From: CANKHA01 sp963750965
GTDB lineage: Bacteria; Pseudomonadota; Alphaproteobacteria; Rhizobiales; Xanthobacteraceae
Reading direction: 5' to 3'
Assembly (NCBI GenBank): GCA_963750965.1
Contig: CAVVSK010000011.1
Span: 1-64,000, forward strand
DNA length: 64,000 bases
How positions within the stretch are numbered: the first letter of the stretch is position 1; the number at the start of each line of letters is the position of its first letter. The notes under the pieces are model-generated. The model was not told the origin of the DNA. It did no database searches and saw only the letters and a list, made by a program, of their open reading frames with translations. Positions 1 to 7,965 of the stretch are shown in pieces. The position numbers were made by a program, and so were the translations under genes.

Positions 1-84
1 CGTCCGATCCGGCGATCTGGCTATTTTTCCTGCCATCCAGGCACACTCCTCCCGTGGTGATGACGCATCCGCCCCGTTCAGTTC

Positions 85-655
85 CTACGCTGGGGCCGGC
101 CGTGGTCGCAGTCCATCGATCAGCCGCAGGATTTCCTCGAACAGTTCCTTCGGCACCGCGACCTCGGCCATCTGGAAGACGGCGTAGCGGGCATGGCGCA
201 CGACCTTGGCGCCGATCTTCACGAGTTCTCCCGCAGGCTGGTCAGCGACCACTGCCTACCGCCTCGGGCAAAGCCAGCGTCCGCATGAAGTTAGCGAGAT
301 TGTAGGCCAGCGCGTGCAACTGAAGCCGGACGGCGTTGGCGGCGAACGAGCAGCATGACAGGCGCGTCCACTTCGATCAGCGTTCTTTCCTTCCTTGATC
401 CATTGCTCGCCGTGCCGCGCTTGTTGTAGAAGGCGACCATGCGCTCGGCCGGACGTGACAGGTTGGTCACGATAAATCCGACCGTTGGATAAAGCTGGCC
501 CGGATGCCATTCGACTTTCGCCACCACCCGGCGCGGCGTCTTCCAGCTTTGCGCCTGATAGCTGAAGTTGGCGTAGTACCGCCGGACTTCGATGGGAGGA
601 CGACCGACAGGGCGCTTGAGCAAATGGGCGATGCGTTCCTGAAGAACCTGATTGG
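85..655 (-). pseudogene. IS1380-type transposase remnant (C-terminal part, frameshifted)
   Basis: On the minus strand, parts of the C-terminal half of an IS1380-family DDE transposase can be read across three frames. One frame near 480-625 gives RPVGRPPIEVRRYYANFSYQ and GFIVTNLSRPAERMVAFYNK. A second frame near 385-420 gives GEQWIKEGKNA, and a third gives LQLHALAYNLANFMRTLALPEA. The reading ends in IDGLRPRPAPA followed by TAG at 85-87. At least three small indels separate these blocks, so no functional protein can be made. The N-terminal half is absent and the remnant abuts the broken gene to its right at about 655. The family call is by recognition of these conserved strings; no search was run. 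Confidence 0.75.
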
Positions 656-1417
656 CGGGAAGGCTTCTCCTTCGATCGGTTGAGCGGGCTCGACATCCTG
701 ACGGTACAGAAAGACCGTCGGTATATAGCCGAGATAGCTCACATGGCGCGCGGCGCGGTCTTGAAGGCTAACGGTGTCCGGGATCGACGCGAAGCGCCCG
801 AACGCTCCAGAGATGTCCCACCCGATCTTCTGTGAATTTAGAATTTCCAGATAGGCATTGAGATCGCTTCGTTTGATCGCAGCGCTACCTATGCCAAGCA
901 GGATTTCACTGATTTCTCGGAGGTAAGCGAATTGCTCGTCAGCGATCTCTTCGAGGACTTCGTAGCTCGTGTTTTGAAAGAGCTTGAGTACGGCCAGTTC
1001 GCAAGGCTCATTCAATTGTGCCGCGGCCTCTTTGGCGAGTGGGAGATACTTTCCCGCTTTCTTGGTGAGCTTCCGAACACGACCAGCAACGTGCTCCAAC
1101 TCAGCATCGGCGGGGAGCGTGTAGTTATAAAGAACCTTCGTGGACCCGTCGGGTTGGCCCATTCCGAGCTTTCCCAGCAGCGCTGTCTTGCGATGTCCCT
1201 TCACTTCCATCTCCTCGAGCATACGGCCGAGATTTTTCGCCACGTGGAAGCGGTCGGAGTCGCGGTTCATCATCGGCATATCTTTGATCCTCTGATGTAT
1301 CCGATCCGCCCGCATCCGGTCGGACACCTTCTTCCGTTCCTTTTAGGCCTGCAAGCTTTCGCGGGACCCGCGAGGATCAAATGGAATGACGTTGTCGGCC
1401 ACGGTTACACCTTTCAT
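656..1417 (-). pseudogene. Broken helical protein, possibly DNA-binding, truncated by IS1380 remnant
   Basis: The main open frame starts at a GTG at 1327 and reads into IS1380 sequence at about 655, so the native C-terminus is lost. Its N-terminal stretch (HVAKNLGRMLEEMEVKGHRK, then KVLYNYTLP) is helical and charged. It loosely resembles HTH-containing proteins, but I do not recognise the family with confidence. In the same frame an ATG lies upstream at 1415-1417 and is followed by 23 codons and then a TAA at 1343-1345. That ATG overlaps the TGA of the gene upstream (ATGA), which is typical of translational coupling. The TAA therefore probably interrupts the original gene, although GTG 1327 with a purine-rich stretch before it could also act as a start. 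The gene is broken at both ends by this reading. Confidence 0.5.
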
Positions 1418-1773
1418 GCTGCGCGAAAAGTGCGTGGGAGAATCGTAGCGCGCATCGTGCGAAACGGTTTTCGGTATCGTCTGCCGCGATGTCGGGTCGG
1501 CCGGAACACGGTAATGATCTCGCCGTCAGCGCTCTGAATGATGGCGAGCTTTACTGCGCGATCGATTATCGACGGTGGATAGCCCTCAGCGATGAGCTCT
1601 TTGCGGCGGCTCCGAGAGATGGCGAGCGCCGTGCAGCCAGCCCCCACTGGTATCTCCCTATCCCTTTAGGCAAGCACGAGGCCGACATCCATCATGCGAA
1701 TGTTCCGTTGGTGTGCCCTCAACAGGGCATGCCTAGTAAGCTGGTCGTCCGCGTAATCGGTCTGCCAGGCCAT
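1414..1773 (-). pseudogene. DUF4258-like small protein, interrupted by an internal stop
   Basis: Two open segments lie in the same minus-strand frame: MAWQTDYADDQLTRHALLRA starting at 1773, and ALAISRSRRKELIAEGYPPS followed by AIIQSADGEIITVFRPTRH. A TAA near 1659 separates them. Together they have the layout of small DUF4258-type proteins: an H..R..QR stretch, a central Gly/Arg-rich strand, then a C-terminal 'dGeIiTvfR' strand. Such proteins are often next to small regulator genes. The stop sits in VLA-stop-RDREIPV, where an uninterrupted reading is expected, which suggests a small indel or nonsense change. Its TGA (1414-1416) overlaps the ATG of the next gene. The family assignment is tentative; the interruption is seen directly. 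Confidence 0.5.
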
Positions 1774-2013
1774 CGCTTCCCCTCCTCGCCATGTATGCGG
1801 GAAGAGGTTATGCGTCGGGATGGCCGATCGCCTTCCAAATCTTTCGAAATCTGCCAAACTTTCTTTGGAATTATAACGCAATTGCTTGCGAAAATCTGGT
1901 GTGCTTTAAAGGCCGTAAATTTGGAAACAGTACCAAACACAGTTGACGCCATAAGGGGCCTAAATGTAGAGGAGCTGGCATGGCCGGCGCATAATCCTCG
2001 TTAGGGGCGGGCC

Positions 2014-2859
2014 ATGAATAGGCTTGCCCGTCCGCGAGGCTTTCCTGTGCAGGGTATCTCCGCTCCCTACCTTTTTGTCGCTGCCAGTATCTTGGACAAG
2101 CTTAAGGAGCTGCCAGAGGCAGGGGCCCCAATTGAGGATGTTGCACCCCCTCTGATCGGCGCGCATCAGACGATGATTGAGTTGCACGCCCCTCAATCTT
2201 TTTATCAACGTGGGCTGCGCAGCGCCTACCAAAGCGCAGAGTTTCTTGTTGAGGCAATTAACTCGGAAACTGCCGATTTGACTCCAGGCAGGATCATTTC
2301 GGCACGGGCTATTAGCACAATCAAGAATCGCTATGAGCAATATCGCGCTGCGCTATTAGGTGCCCTTAGCGCGATGGGGTTCTTTTTGGTCACGCAAAAG
2401 GGCTCCTATGAAGTCCTAACACTTTTAACGGAAGGTGAGAGGCTCTACCCAGAGGACCTTCGAGTTAAGGTGCCAGAGGCGACTTTTGACGCACAACAAG
2501 CCGGGAAATGCTTGGCATATGACGTTGCCACCGCATGCGGCTTTCATGCGTTCCGCGTGACTGAGAGCGTTGTTCGCCGCTACTGGAGTTTTACAACGGG
2601 CGGCGCTGCACATCCGAAGGTGCGCTCTTTGGGTGTCTATATAGCGGCATTTACTCGGGCTGGTGTTGGGGATCCAAAAGTGATTGCAGCCCTTAAGCAA
2701 ATGAATGAGCTACACCGAAATCCGTTGATCCACCCAGAGGCAGCTTTGACTGCAGATGAGGCCATAAATATCCTCGGGCTATCCCGAAGTGCAGTCGCGG
2801 CGATGCTGGTCCATTTACCCGACGTGCCGCAAACAACGACTACTGCGACCGCCCCTTAG
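2014..2859 (+). CDS. HEPN-motif protein of unknown function
   Basis: This is an intact 281-residue soluble protein with no signal peptide or membrane segment. The C-terminal region contains R235-N-P-L-I-H240 inside ELHRNPLIHPE, which fits the Rx4-6H signature of the HEPN superfamily. Many members of that superfamily are RNases in toxin-antitoxin, abortive-infection and anti-phage systems. The motif is followed by a helix (TADEAINILGLSRSAVAAML), as expected for the HEPN fold. The N-terminal two thirds is mostly helical and I cannot place it. Base composition is clearly more AT-rich than the core genes to the right, and the gene is flanked by transposase remnants, consistent with horizontal acquisition. 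No antitoxin-like partner is intact beside it. The ATG start is the first in the frame. Function is inferred only from the motif and context. Confidence 0.6.
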   Translation: MNRLARPRGFPVQGISAPYLFVAASILDKLKELPEAGAPIEDVAPPLIGAHQTMIELHAPQSFYQRGLRSAYQSAEFLVEAINSETADLTPGRIISARAISTIKNRYEQYRAALLGALSAMGFFLVTQKGSYEVLTLLTEGERLYPEDLRVKVPEATFDAQQAGKCLAYDVATACGFHAFRVTESVVRRYWSFTTGGAAHPKVRSLGVYIAAFTRAGVGDPKVIAALKQMNELHRNPLIHPEAALTADEAINILGLSRSAVAAMLVHLPDVPQTTTTATAP

Positions 2860-2861
2860 GT

Positions 2862-3068
2862 TTAGGGGGAACCAGTTTTGACCGCCCGCTCGAATAACTC
2901 GCCGGTTTCATCAACGCCAAGGTTCCGAGCGGTTTCTATGAACCGCTCGGATTGCGCTTTATCGTTTTGCGCTTTGCTTTTTCTTGCCCGCACTTCCGCG
3001 AGCTTCGGGCTTTTTGGGCATTGGGCCACTTCATTGATTAGCTGTGCGATATTGCTCGGCGCGACCAA
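2862..3068 (-). CDS. Small charged ORF associated with the IS1595-like remnant
   Basis: This 68-residue ORF starts at TTG 3068 and overlaps the 3' end of the transposase remnant by 38 bases. It is rich in Lys, Glu and Arg and predicted helical, with ERFIETARNLGVDETGELFE near the C-terminus. Similar small ORFs follow ISXO2/IS1595-type transposase genes in alphaproteobacteria, in my recollection, so it is probably a passenger or accessory ORF of the element. The transposase ends in a sequence unlike the usual C-terminus of the family. A deletion may therefore have joined the two, and this ORF's own start may be lost. Function unknown. Confidence 0.45.
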   Translation of the reverse strand: MVAPSNIAQLINEVAQCPKSPKLAEVRARKSKAQNDKAQSERFIETARNLGVDETGELFERAVKTGSP

Positions 3069-3445
3069 GATCGTTCACGCCAAGTGCGATGCGGTTGTTA
3101 TACGTGAAATCGAACTCTGCAAGATAGCGGTGTAGATGCTTTTCCGCACAGTGCTGATAGGTGCCGCGCATTCCGCGCTTGAACACCGAAAACACGCTTT
3201 CGATGTTGTTGGTGTGAATTAGCCCGCGCACATATTCGCCAGCGGCATGGCGAACGGTGTCATGCACCGAAACGTGATGCTTCGCGTCGGAATACAGACG
3301 GCTTTCATCGGTGTGAAGCTTTGCTTCATGGGCGATATTCTGACCGATGATAACGTTGATGGTCGATTTGTCCGCGTGTTCGATATGGAATGAGCGCGGG
3401 CCATTAAGCGCGGCAGACGAAATCGGCAAAGAAGGAAATTAGGCC
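3031..3445 (-). pseudogene. IS1595/ISXO2-type transposase, C-terminal remnant
   Basis: The segment encodes the C-terminal part of a DDE transposase of the IS1595 (ISXO2-like) type. It shows HTDESRLYSD, TNNIESVFSVFKRGMRGTYQ and FDFTYNNRIALGVND. The Asp of HTDES and the Glu of NNIES are at positions expected for two catalytic acidic residues. The helix-turn-helix/zinc-ribbon N-terminus and the first catalytic Asp are missing, because the sequence stops matching near 3440 next to the 266-aa gene. The C-terminus (LGRAEQYRTANQ) also departs from the usual ending. The remnant cannot be an active transposase. Confidence 0.8.
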
Positions 3446-4246
3446 CTAAAGGTCTTCCTTAGAGGCTACGCCAATACGTCTTAGAAACAGCCTGCCTAGT
3501 GCACTTAGGTGGCGATAACCCGCCTTCATCATTCCGGTTCGATGGTCAAATTCAGGCAGCTCGCCCCTGCGAGGGGCAGCGTAATCTTGGCGTAACAAGC
3601 CGAGTTTTAATAATTCATCTTGGGATAGCGTATGCAATATACAGCGTTCGAGTTCTTCTGGACTAGAATTTACGTGATAGGGAGGTGCCTCCAAAACGGT
3701 CCGGTGTTTATCAATAAATTCTTTGTTTCGCTGGTTCTTTTCTAGATAGCTCGTAAGCATGATGATTTGATCGTCATCGATTTCGTCTAGGATTTTCAGT
3801 AATCGTTTCGTTTCTATCCGTTCCTTTTCGGTACCGGAAATTCCCGATGCCACCATTTCTGCGATTTGGCGGCGCCTCTCGTCTGAGAGCGCGCGGACAG
3901 ATTGGAATGCGCCATCTTCAAATAATTCGATGTATTCTTCGCGTTTTAATCGTTCTCTTAGCAGGGCCTCATCAACTGTCACTAGGCGGTCAGTTAGGTA
4001 GCGCACGTAAGCTTCCAATCTTTCTATTCGTTGCTGCGGGATAACCGTTCCGACAAGTTCAGAAAATATCGATCCCACGACAGGGATCATGCCCGCAACG
4101 CCTTTAGTAGCTACTGTCACGACATGATCGCGAACCGTTCCGCCAAGCGGCGGTGGCGATGCTTCGAGAACCATTTCCTTTTTATCATTGGAGAGCGGCA
4201 ATGCGGTGGTGGCTTTGCGCCATAGCTGTCGTATGCGGTTTAGCAT
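3446..4246 (-). CDS. Uncharacterised 266-aa protein with a short hydrophobic Gly/Pro segment
   Basis: I do not recognise the family. The protein has a basic N-terminus and then a hydrophobic segment at about residues 43-68 (GVAGMIPVVGSIFSELVGTV) that could be a membrane hairpin or amphipathic helix. A long, strongly charged, presumably coiled-coil region follows (about 72-185), and then a C-terminal domain of about 70 residues with short helices. There is no signal peptide. The gene sits in the AT-richer island between an IS1595 remnant and a nuclease-like gene. Cargo genes of defence or mobile islands often look like this, but the sequence itself shows no catalytic motif. The ATG at 4246 is the natural start; nothing upstream suggests an extension. 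Confidence 0.55.
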   Translation of the reverse strand: MLNRIRQLWRKATTALPLSNDKKEMVLEASPPPLGGTVRDHVVTVATKGVAGMIPVVGSIFSELVGTVIPQQRIERLEAYVRYLTDRLVTVDEALLRERLKREEYIELFEDGAFQSVRALSDERRRQIAEMVASGISGTEKERIETKRLLKILDEIDDDQIIMLTSYLEKNQRNKEFIDKHRTVLEAPPYHVNSSPEELERCILHTLSQDELLKLGLLRQDYAAPRRGELPEFDHRTGMMKAGYRHLSALGRLFLRRIGVASKEDL

Positions 4247-4549
4247 TGTCGCGCCTCCCGGTCGACGCTGGAGAACCGCAATCTATATGGCTTTGGTGCT
4301 CGCTGCTGAACTTTTGCTATCGCGGGAAGCGGTACGGCGGGACTGCTTTTTCCGCCAGCGCATGAAGCGCGCAACCTGATATGAAAAGTCTGGCTTAGTG
4401 AGGTTGACGATACACGCTGCTTTGATAGACACCGGCGTGCCTAAGCGCTTCGTGCGTCTGGACTGCGCACCGACGGTATACTCGGGGACAACTCGGGATG
4501 CGTGGCATTCGTCGCCGTTCAATTCTTATCGTACGTACAGGAGGTGAGC
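4247..4549. other. Gap between two minus-strand island genes
   Basis: No convincing gene is seen. A 79-codon minus-strand ORF at 4283-4522 has no recognisable motif and an unremarkable composition, and I do not support it as a gene. The stretch presumably carries the promoter of the 266-aa gene and the 3' end of the nuclease transcript. Confidence 0.3.
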
Positions 4550-5185
4550 TCAGCCAGACATGCCCAGGGCGTTGCGCAGTTTGGGGGGATAAATTAATCG
4601 CCAATCGCCACGAGCGGCTGCCGCGTTCTCAAGGCTTGTCAGTATCTCAGCTTTGACGGAGGCGAAGCGGTCAAGGTCTTGTTGAAACCGCTCGATCCCG
4701 AGTTCGCAGAAATCAGCGGGGAAGATCACTGTTTTGGCGATGAAACCGTGTGGAAAACCTTTGAAGGGAGATTGATTGACGACGAGCGTCCCGAAGAGCT
4801 GAACTATTGTGACCGGTGTAAGCTGCACAAAATAAGGAATGCGAATGACGCGATAGCCGAGCGCCTGGATAGCGGCATCGCGTTCCGCGTCTTGGATAAC
4901 GTGCGACGCCCGACAGTAATGTTGATCGCCGTCAAACTCCACAATCATCCGGTGACGTTCGCTTCGGTAATCAGGTCGGAACCGCCTACCGCTCGTTGGG
5001 AGCGGTCCGTTGGCAATGGTTTCGGGGTCAAGTCGTTCACGCAGAAAGCGCCCAAGGGATCGCTCATCGAGAAAGGGCGGCTCTGGCCTGTCAGACACTT
5101 TCCCTCCTAAGTTCGTAGAATGATCAGCCGAATGTTCACTGTTTCTGCTGACGTTCAAAATACGGCGCTGCCGAGGGCCCCCCAT
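4550..5185 (-). CDS. DUF559/Vsr-like PD-(D/E)XK endonuclease-domain protein
   Basis: The core reads RFRPDYRSERHRMIVEFDGD then QHY, followed by a helix with DAERDAAIQALGYRVIRIPY. An Asp, a hydrophobic strand ending E-F-D-G, and a 'Gy.ViRi' strand form the usual layout of very-short-patch-repair-like and DUF559 nucleases of the PD-(D/E)XK fold, so nuclease activity is likely. The C-terminal 90 residues are specific to this protein. The open frame runs back to 5296, but its first part overlaps low-complexity sequence near the tRNA. The ATG at 5185 is a plausible start, and a GTG at 5098 just before PEPPFLDERSLG is an alternative. No cognate methyltransferase is present, so this is not a classical restriction pair. 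It sits at the tRNA-proximal end of the island. Confidence 0.6.
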   Translation of the reverse strand: MGGPRQRRILNVSRNSEHSADHSTNLGGKVSDRPEPPFLDERSLGRFLRERLDPETIANGPLPTSGRRFRPDYRSERHRMIVEFDGDQHYCRASHVIQDAERDAAIQALGYRVIRIPYFVQLTPVTIVQLFGTLVVNQSPFKGFPHGFIAKTVIFPADFCELGIERFQQDLDRFASVKAEILTSLENAAAARGDWRLIYPPKLRNALGMSG

Positions 5186-5289
5186 ACTATTCGAGTGCAC
5201 TAGCGTTTGTGATGTTCGACTTTGCCTTACAGGTACGCGCGCGCGCGCGAGGCAAAAATCTTTTAGGTGGCGACCAGGTGGCGACCCGT

Positions 5290-5323
5290 AGGCCAAAAAG
5301 AAAGCCGCCCTAATGGACGGCCT
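5290..5323 (-). terminator. Rho-independent terminator of tRNA-fMet
   Basis: A 7-bp stem (gccgccc / ggacggc with one G-U pair in the transcript, loop taat) at 5304-5321 is followed on the minus strand by TTTCTTTTT. It lies about 32 bases after the tRNA-fMet 3' end and fits its terminator. Confidence 0.75.
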
Positions 5324-5354
5324 TCTAAATCGATAAATAAATCATTCGGTTACG

Positions 5355-5431
<77 letters not shown>

Positions 5432-5761
5432 GAAATGGGAAGCGCGGGACCCTGCCCGCGCCGTGATTGTTATGTAGCAGTGACCTTTGGCATTTGGAAG
5501 GCGGCTGCGAAAGGTTTTTTGCCGGTGTTGCGCCTGCGAGCCGAGAAACACCGACCTCGATCTGGCGGCAAATTGCGCCCAGATCGCCGGGCTTGCCGCC
5601 AGAGCGAGAGGCTTTGCTCTTCCCCTGTTACCGGCTTTTGTCGTATGGCTTAGCCCGCTTGGAACCCAAGTCAGACCGGCCATTTACCCAAGGGACAGGG
5701 ATCAAGACAGCAACCTCGACCGGATACGCCCGAGGTTGGTCTAGGGAGCGTAGGGTAAGTC
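5432..5761. other. Intergenic region between tRNA-fMet and tctA
   Basis: No gene is supported here. A 7-bp GC hairpin (gcgcggg / cccgcgc, 5442-5461) lies just upstream of the divergent tRNA-fMet gene. The rest probably holds the promoters of tRNA-fMet (minus) and of the transporter operon (plus), but I see no clear -35/-10 pair. Confidence 0.3.
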
Positions 5762-7279
5762 ATGATTGAGATTATGTTCAGCTCGCTCTACGCGATGCTG
5801 ACGTCGCCCAGCACTATGGGGCTGATGCTCCTGGCGGTCTTTTTCGGACTCATTGTAGGCGTGACACCGGGCATTGGAGGCCGGTTGTCCATTGCGCTTG
5901 CCATCCCCTTCGTATTCGGGATGGAAATGATCCCGGGCGCCGTCTTCCTGCTGACGATGCACGCGGTGAACGGCACCAGCGGACAAATCTCCAGCATCCT
6001 GTTCGGAGTTCCCGGCGACGGCGACGACGCTGCCACTACGATCGATGGCTATCCGATGGCCAAGAAGGGCGAGGCCGGCCGGGCCCTGGGTGCCAGCATC
6101 ACGGCGTCGGGTGTCGGAGGCATCATCGGCGCGATTGTCTTCGCGATTATGATCCCCGTGCTCGAGCCGATCGTGCTGTCGTTCAGCCCGGCCGAATTCT
6201 TCCTGCTGGCGGTGATGGGAATCACCTTCATCGCCTTCCTTGCCGGCGGCAATCAGATTTTCAAAGGCATTATTGTCGGCCTGTTCGGGATGATGCTGGC
6301 CACCATCGGCACCGACCCATACACCGCGACGCCGCGCTTCGCCGGGGACATGCTCTTCCTGTGGGATGGCATCAGCCTCGTGACCGCTGTGCTTGCAATG
6401 TTCGCGATTCCCGAAATGGTGGCACTGGCCATCAAGGGCGGATCGATTTCCGCGGTGTCGATGGAAACCGCGAATTTTTCCTATCGCCAGCTATTTCAGG
6501 GTGTCATGGAAGTTCCGCGGCATTGGTGGCTCGTGCTCCGCACTTCGATCATCGGCGCGATTATCGGCATGGTGCCGGGCCTGGGCGGCTCCGCGGCCGC
6601 CTGGATGTGCTACGGCCATGCGGTTCAGACCTCGAAGCATCCGGAACGGTTCGGCAAGGGCGCGGTCGAAGGCGTGATCGCGCCGGAAACCGCGAGCAAT
6701 GCCAAAGAGGGCGGCTCGCTGCTTCCCACGCTGTTTTTCGGCATTCCCGGCAGTTCCGGCATGGCCGTGCTGATGGGCGCTTTCCTGATCCTTGGTATCC
6801 AGCCCGGTCCCGCCATGCTCACCACCCACCTCGACGTGGTGTGGACCCTGATGTGGGCGCTCATTGTCGGCAATCTGATCGCGGTCAGCTTCCTGCTGTT
6901 CATCAATCGCTGGGTCGCGATGCTCACTTTCGTGAACGCCACGATGCTGGTTCCCTTCATTCTCGTGCTGGCGGTGAGCGGCGCTTACATCAACGAAGGT
7001 CAATGGCAGAATCTGGTTGTCCTGCTCGTCATCAGCATCGTCGGTTACGGCCTGCTGCGCTTTAACTGGCCGCGCGCGCCGTTTGTCATCGGGCTCGTGC
7101 TCGGAAGAATATCGGAGGAATCGCTGCACAAGGCGCTCGGGCTTTGGGGATGGCAGTTCTTCACGCGGCCGCTGTCACTCGTCCTGATCGGACTGATCGT
7201 GGCAACGATTGCGTTCGCGATTTACCGAGGGCGTACGCCGCCGCCGCGATATGCCGAACAAATGGGGGTATCGTCGTGA
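5762..7279 (+). CDS. tctA: Tripartite tricarboxylate transporter large permease TctA
   Basis: This is the large inner-membrane subunit of a tripartite tricarboxylate transporter, which imports carboxylates delivered by a periplasmic binding protein using an ion gradient. The 505 residues match the family length and form about 10-12 hydrophobic segments. The repeated Gly/Pro-rich signature loops of TctA are visible: GVTPGIGGRLSIA near residue 34 and IIGMVPGLGGSAAAW near 268. LFGVPGDGDDAATTIDGYPM and FFGIPGSSGMAV follow in the corresponding halves. The ATG at 5762 is preceded by a purine-rich stretch (gggagcgtaggg). It is first in an operon with tctB and the binding-protein array, and its TGA overlaps a possible GTG start for tctB. 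Confidence 0.92.
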   Translation: MIEIMFSSLYAMLTSPSTMGLMLLAVFFGLIVGVTPGIGGRLSIALAIPFVFGMEMIPGAVFLLTMHAVNGTSGQISSILFGVPGDGDDAATTIDGYPMAKKGEAGRALGASITASGVGGIIGAIVFAIMIPVLEPIVLSFSPAEFFLLAVMGITFIAFLAGGNQIFKGIIVGLFGMMLATIGTDPYTATPRFAGDMLFLWDGISLVTAVLAMFAIPEMVALAIKGGSISAVSMETANFSYRQLFQGVMEVPRHWWLVLRTSIIGAIIGMVPGLGGSAAAWMCYGHAVQTSKHPERFGKGAVEGVIAPETASNAKEGGSLLPTLFFGIPGSSGMAVLMGAFLILGIQPGPAMLTTHLDVVWTLMWALIVGNLIAVSFLLFINRWVAMLTFVNATMLVPFILVLAVSGAYINEGQWQNLVVLLVISIVGYGLLRFNWPRAPFVIGLVLGRISEESLHKALGLWGWQFFTRPLSLVLIGLIVATIAFAIYRGRTPPPRYAEQMGVSS

Positions 7280-7303
7280 GATATTCCCGCTTCGTCATGA
7301 CCG

Positions 7304-7840
7304 TTGCTGATGCTCGCCATCTTTACGGTGATGGTGGCGATATCCAGCCAGTATCCGGCTGGCGCCCGCTTCATGACATTCGTGGTGGGTTTTCCGGCGA
7401 TCGCGCTCTGCCTTTTGCAACTCGTCCTCGATGTGCGCGAATGGCGGAACGAGGCCGCGCGCGCGGCGGGCGGCGAGATGGCTGGCGTGCCGGCCGATGC
7501 TTCTGGCGTGCCAGTTGATCCCTCGCTGCAGATGCAGATGCAGATGAACGCAGGCGGCCTTGCCGTGGAGTACACGCCGGAGGTGGTCCGCAAGGAGATG
7601 ATCGTTTGGGGCTATATCCTCGGCCTGATCGGATCCATTCTGCTTTTCGGCTTCTACATCACGGTGCCAATATTTTTAGTGGTTTTTCTGCGCTTTTACG
7701 CGAAAGCCCGTTGGCACATGGCGATACTGCTTCCGGCCGCGGTCTCAGCCTTCCTCTATGTGATGTTGGGATACGTATTCCGGATGACGCTGCATATCGG
7801 CTTCGTCACGGAATATCTGTTGGACCGCATCAGCGGCTAA
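7304..7840 (+). CDS. tctB: Tripartite tricarboxylate transporter small subunit TctB (start uncertain, possible 5' frameshift)
   Basis: This is the small integral-membrane subunit that pairs with TctA. The open frame begins at TTG 7304 or ATG 7310 and gives a hydrophobic first segment (MLAIFTVMVAISSQYPAG). A hydrophilic loop with a QMQMQM run follows, then three more membrane segments, as in TctB/DUF1468 proteins. A more natural start is the GTG at 7276, which overlaps the tctA stop as GTGA. From there VRYSRFVMT runs into the wrong frame unless one base in accgttgctg is removed, after which it continues as VLMLAIFTV. Either a real or a sequencing indel lies near 7302-7306, or the protein starts late. 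The rest of the gene is intact. Confidence 0.8.
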   Translation: MLMLAIFTVMVAISSQYPAGARFMTFVVGFPAIALCLLQLVLDVREWRNEAARAAGGEMAGVPADASGVPVDPSLQMQMQMNAGGLAVEYTPEVVRKEMIVWGYILGLIGSILLFGFYITVPIFLVVFLRFYAKARWHMAILLPAAVSAFLYVMLGYVFRMTLHIGFVTEYLLDRISG

Positions 7841-7965
7841 TTGCCTTCTTGCGGATAACCTTCAATTACCTAGATTCGAACCATCATAGGTGGGCAATTA
7901 GCTGATGTTTCCAGAGCGTAATACAGCTGCTTGAACCCAAACTGGTCCAAAAAACTCAGGAGGAA

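Noticed and set aside
4283..4522. 79-codon minus-strand ORF in the island gap
   Set aside because: No recognisable motif, no clear ribosome site and odd composition; not enough to call a gene.
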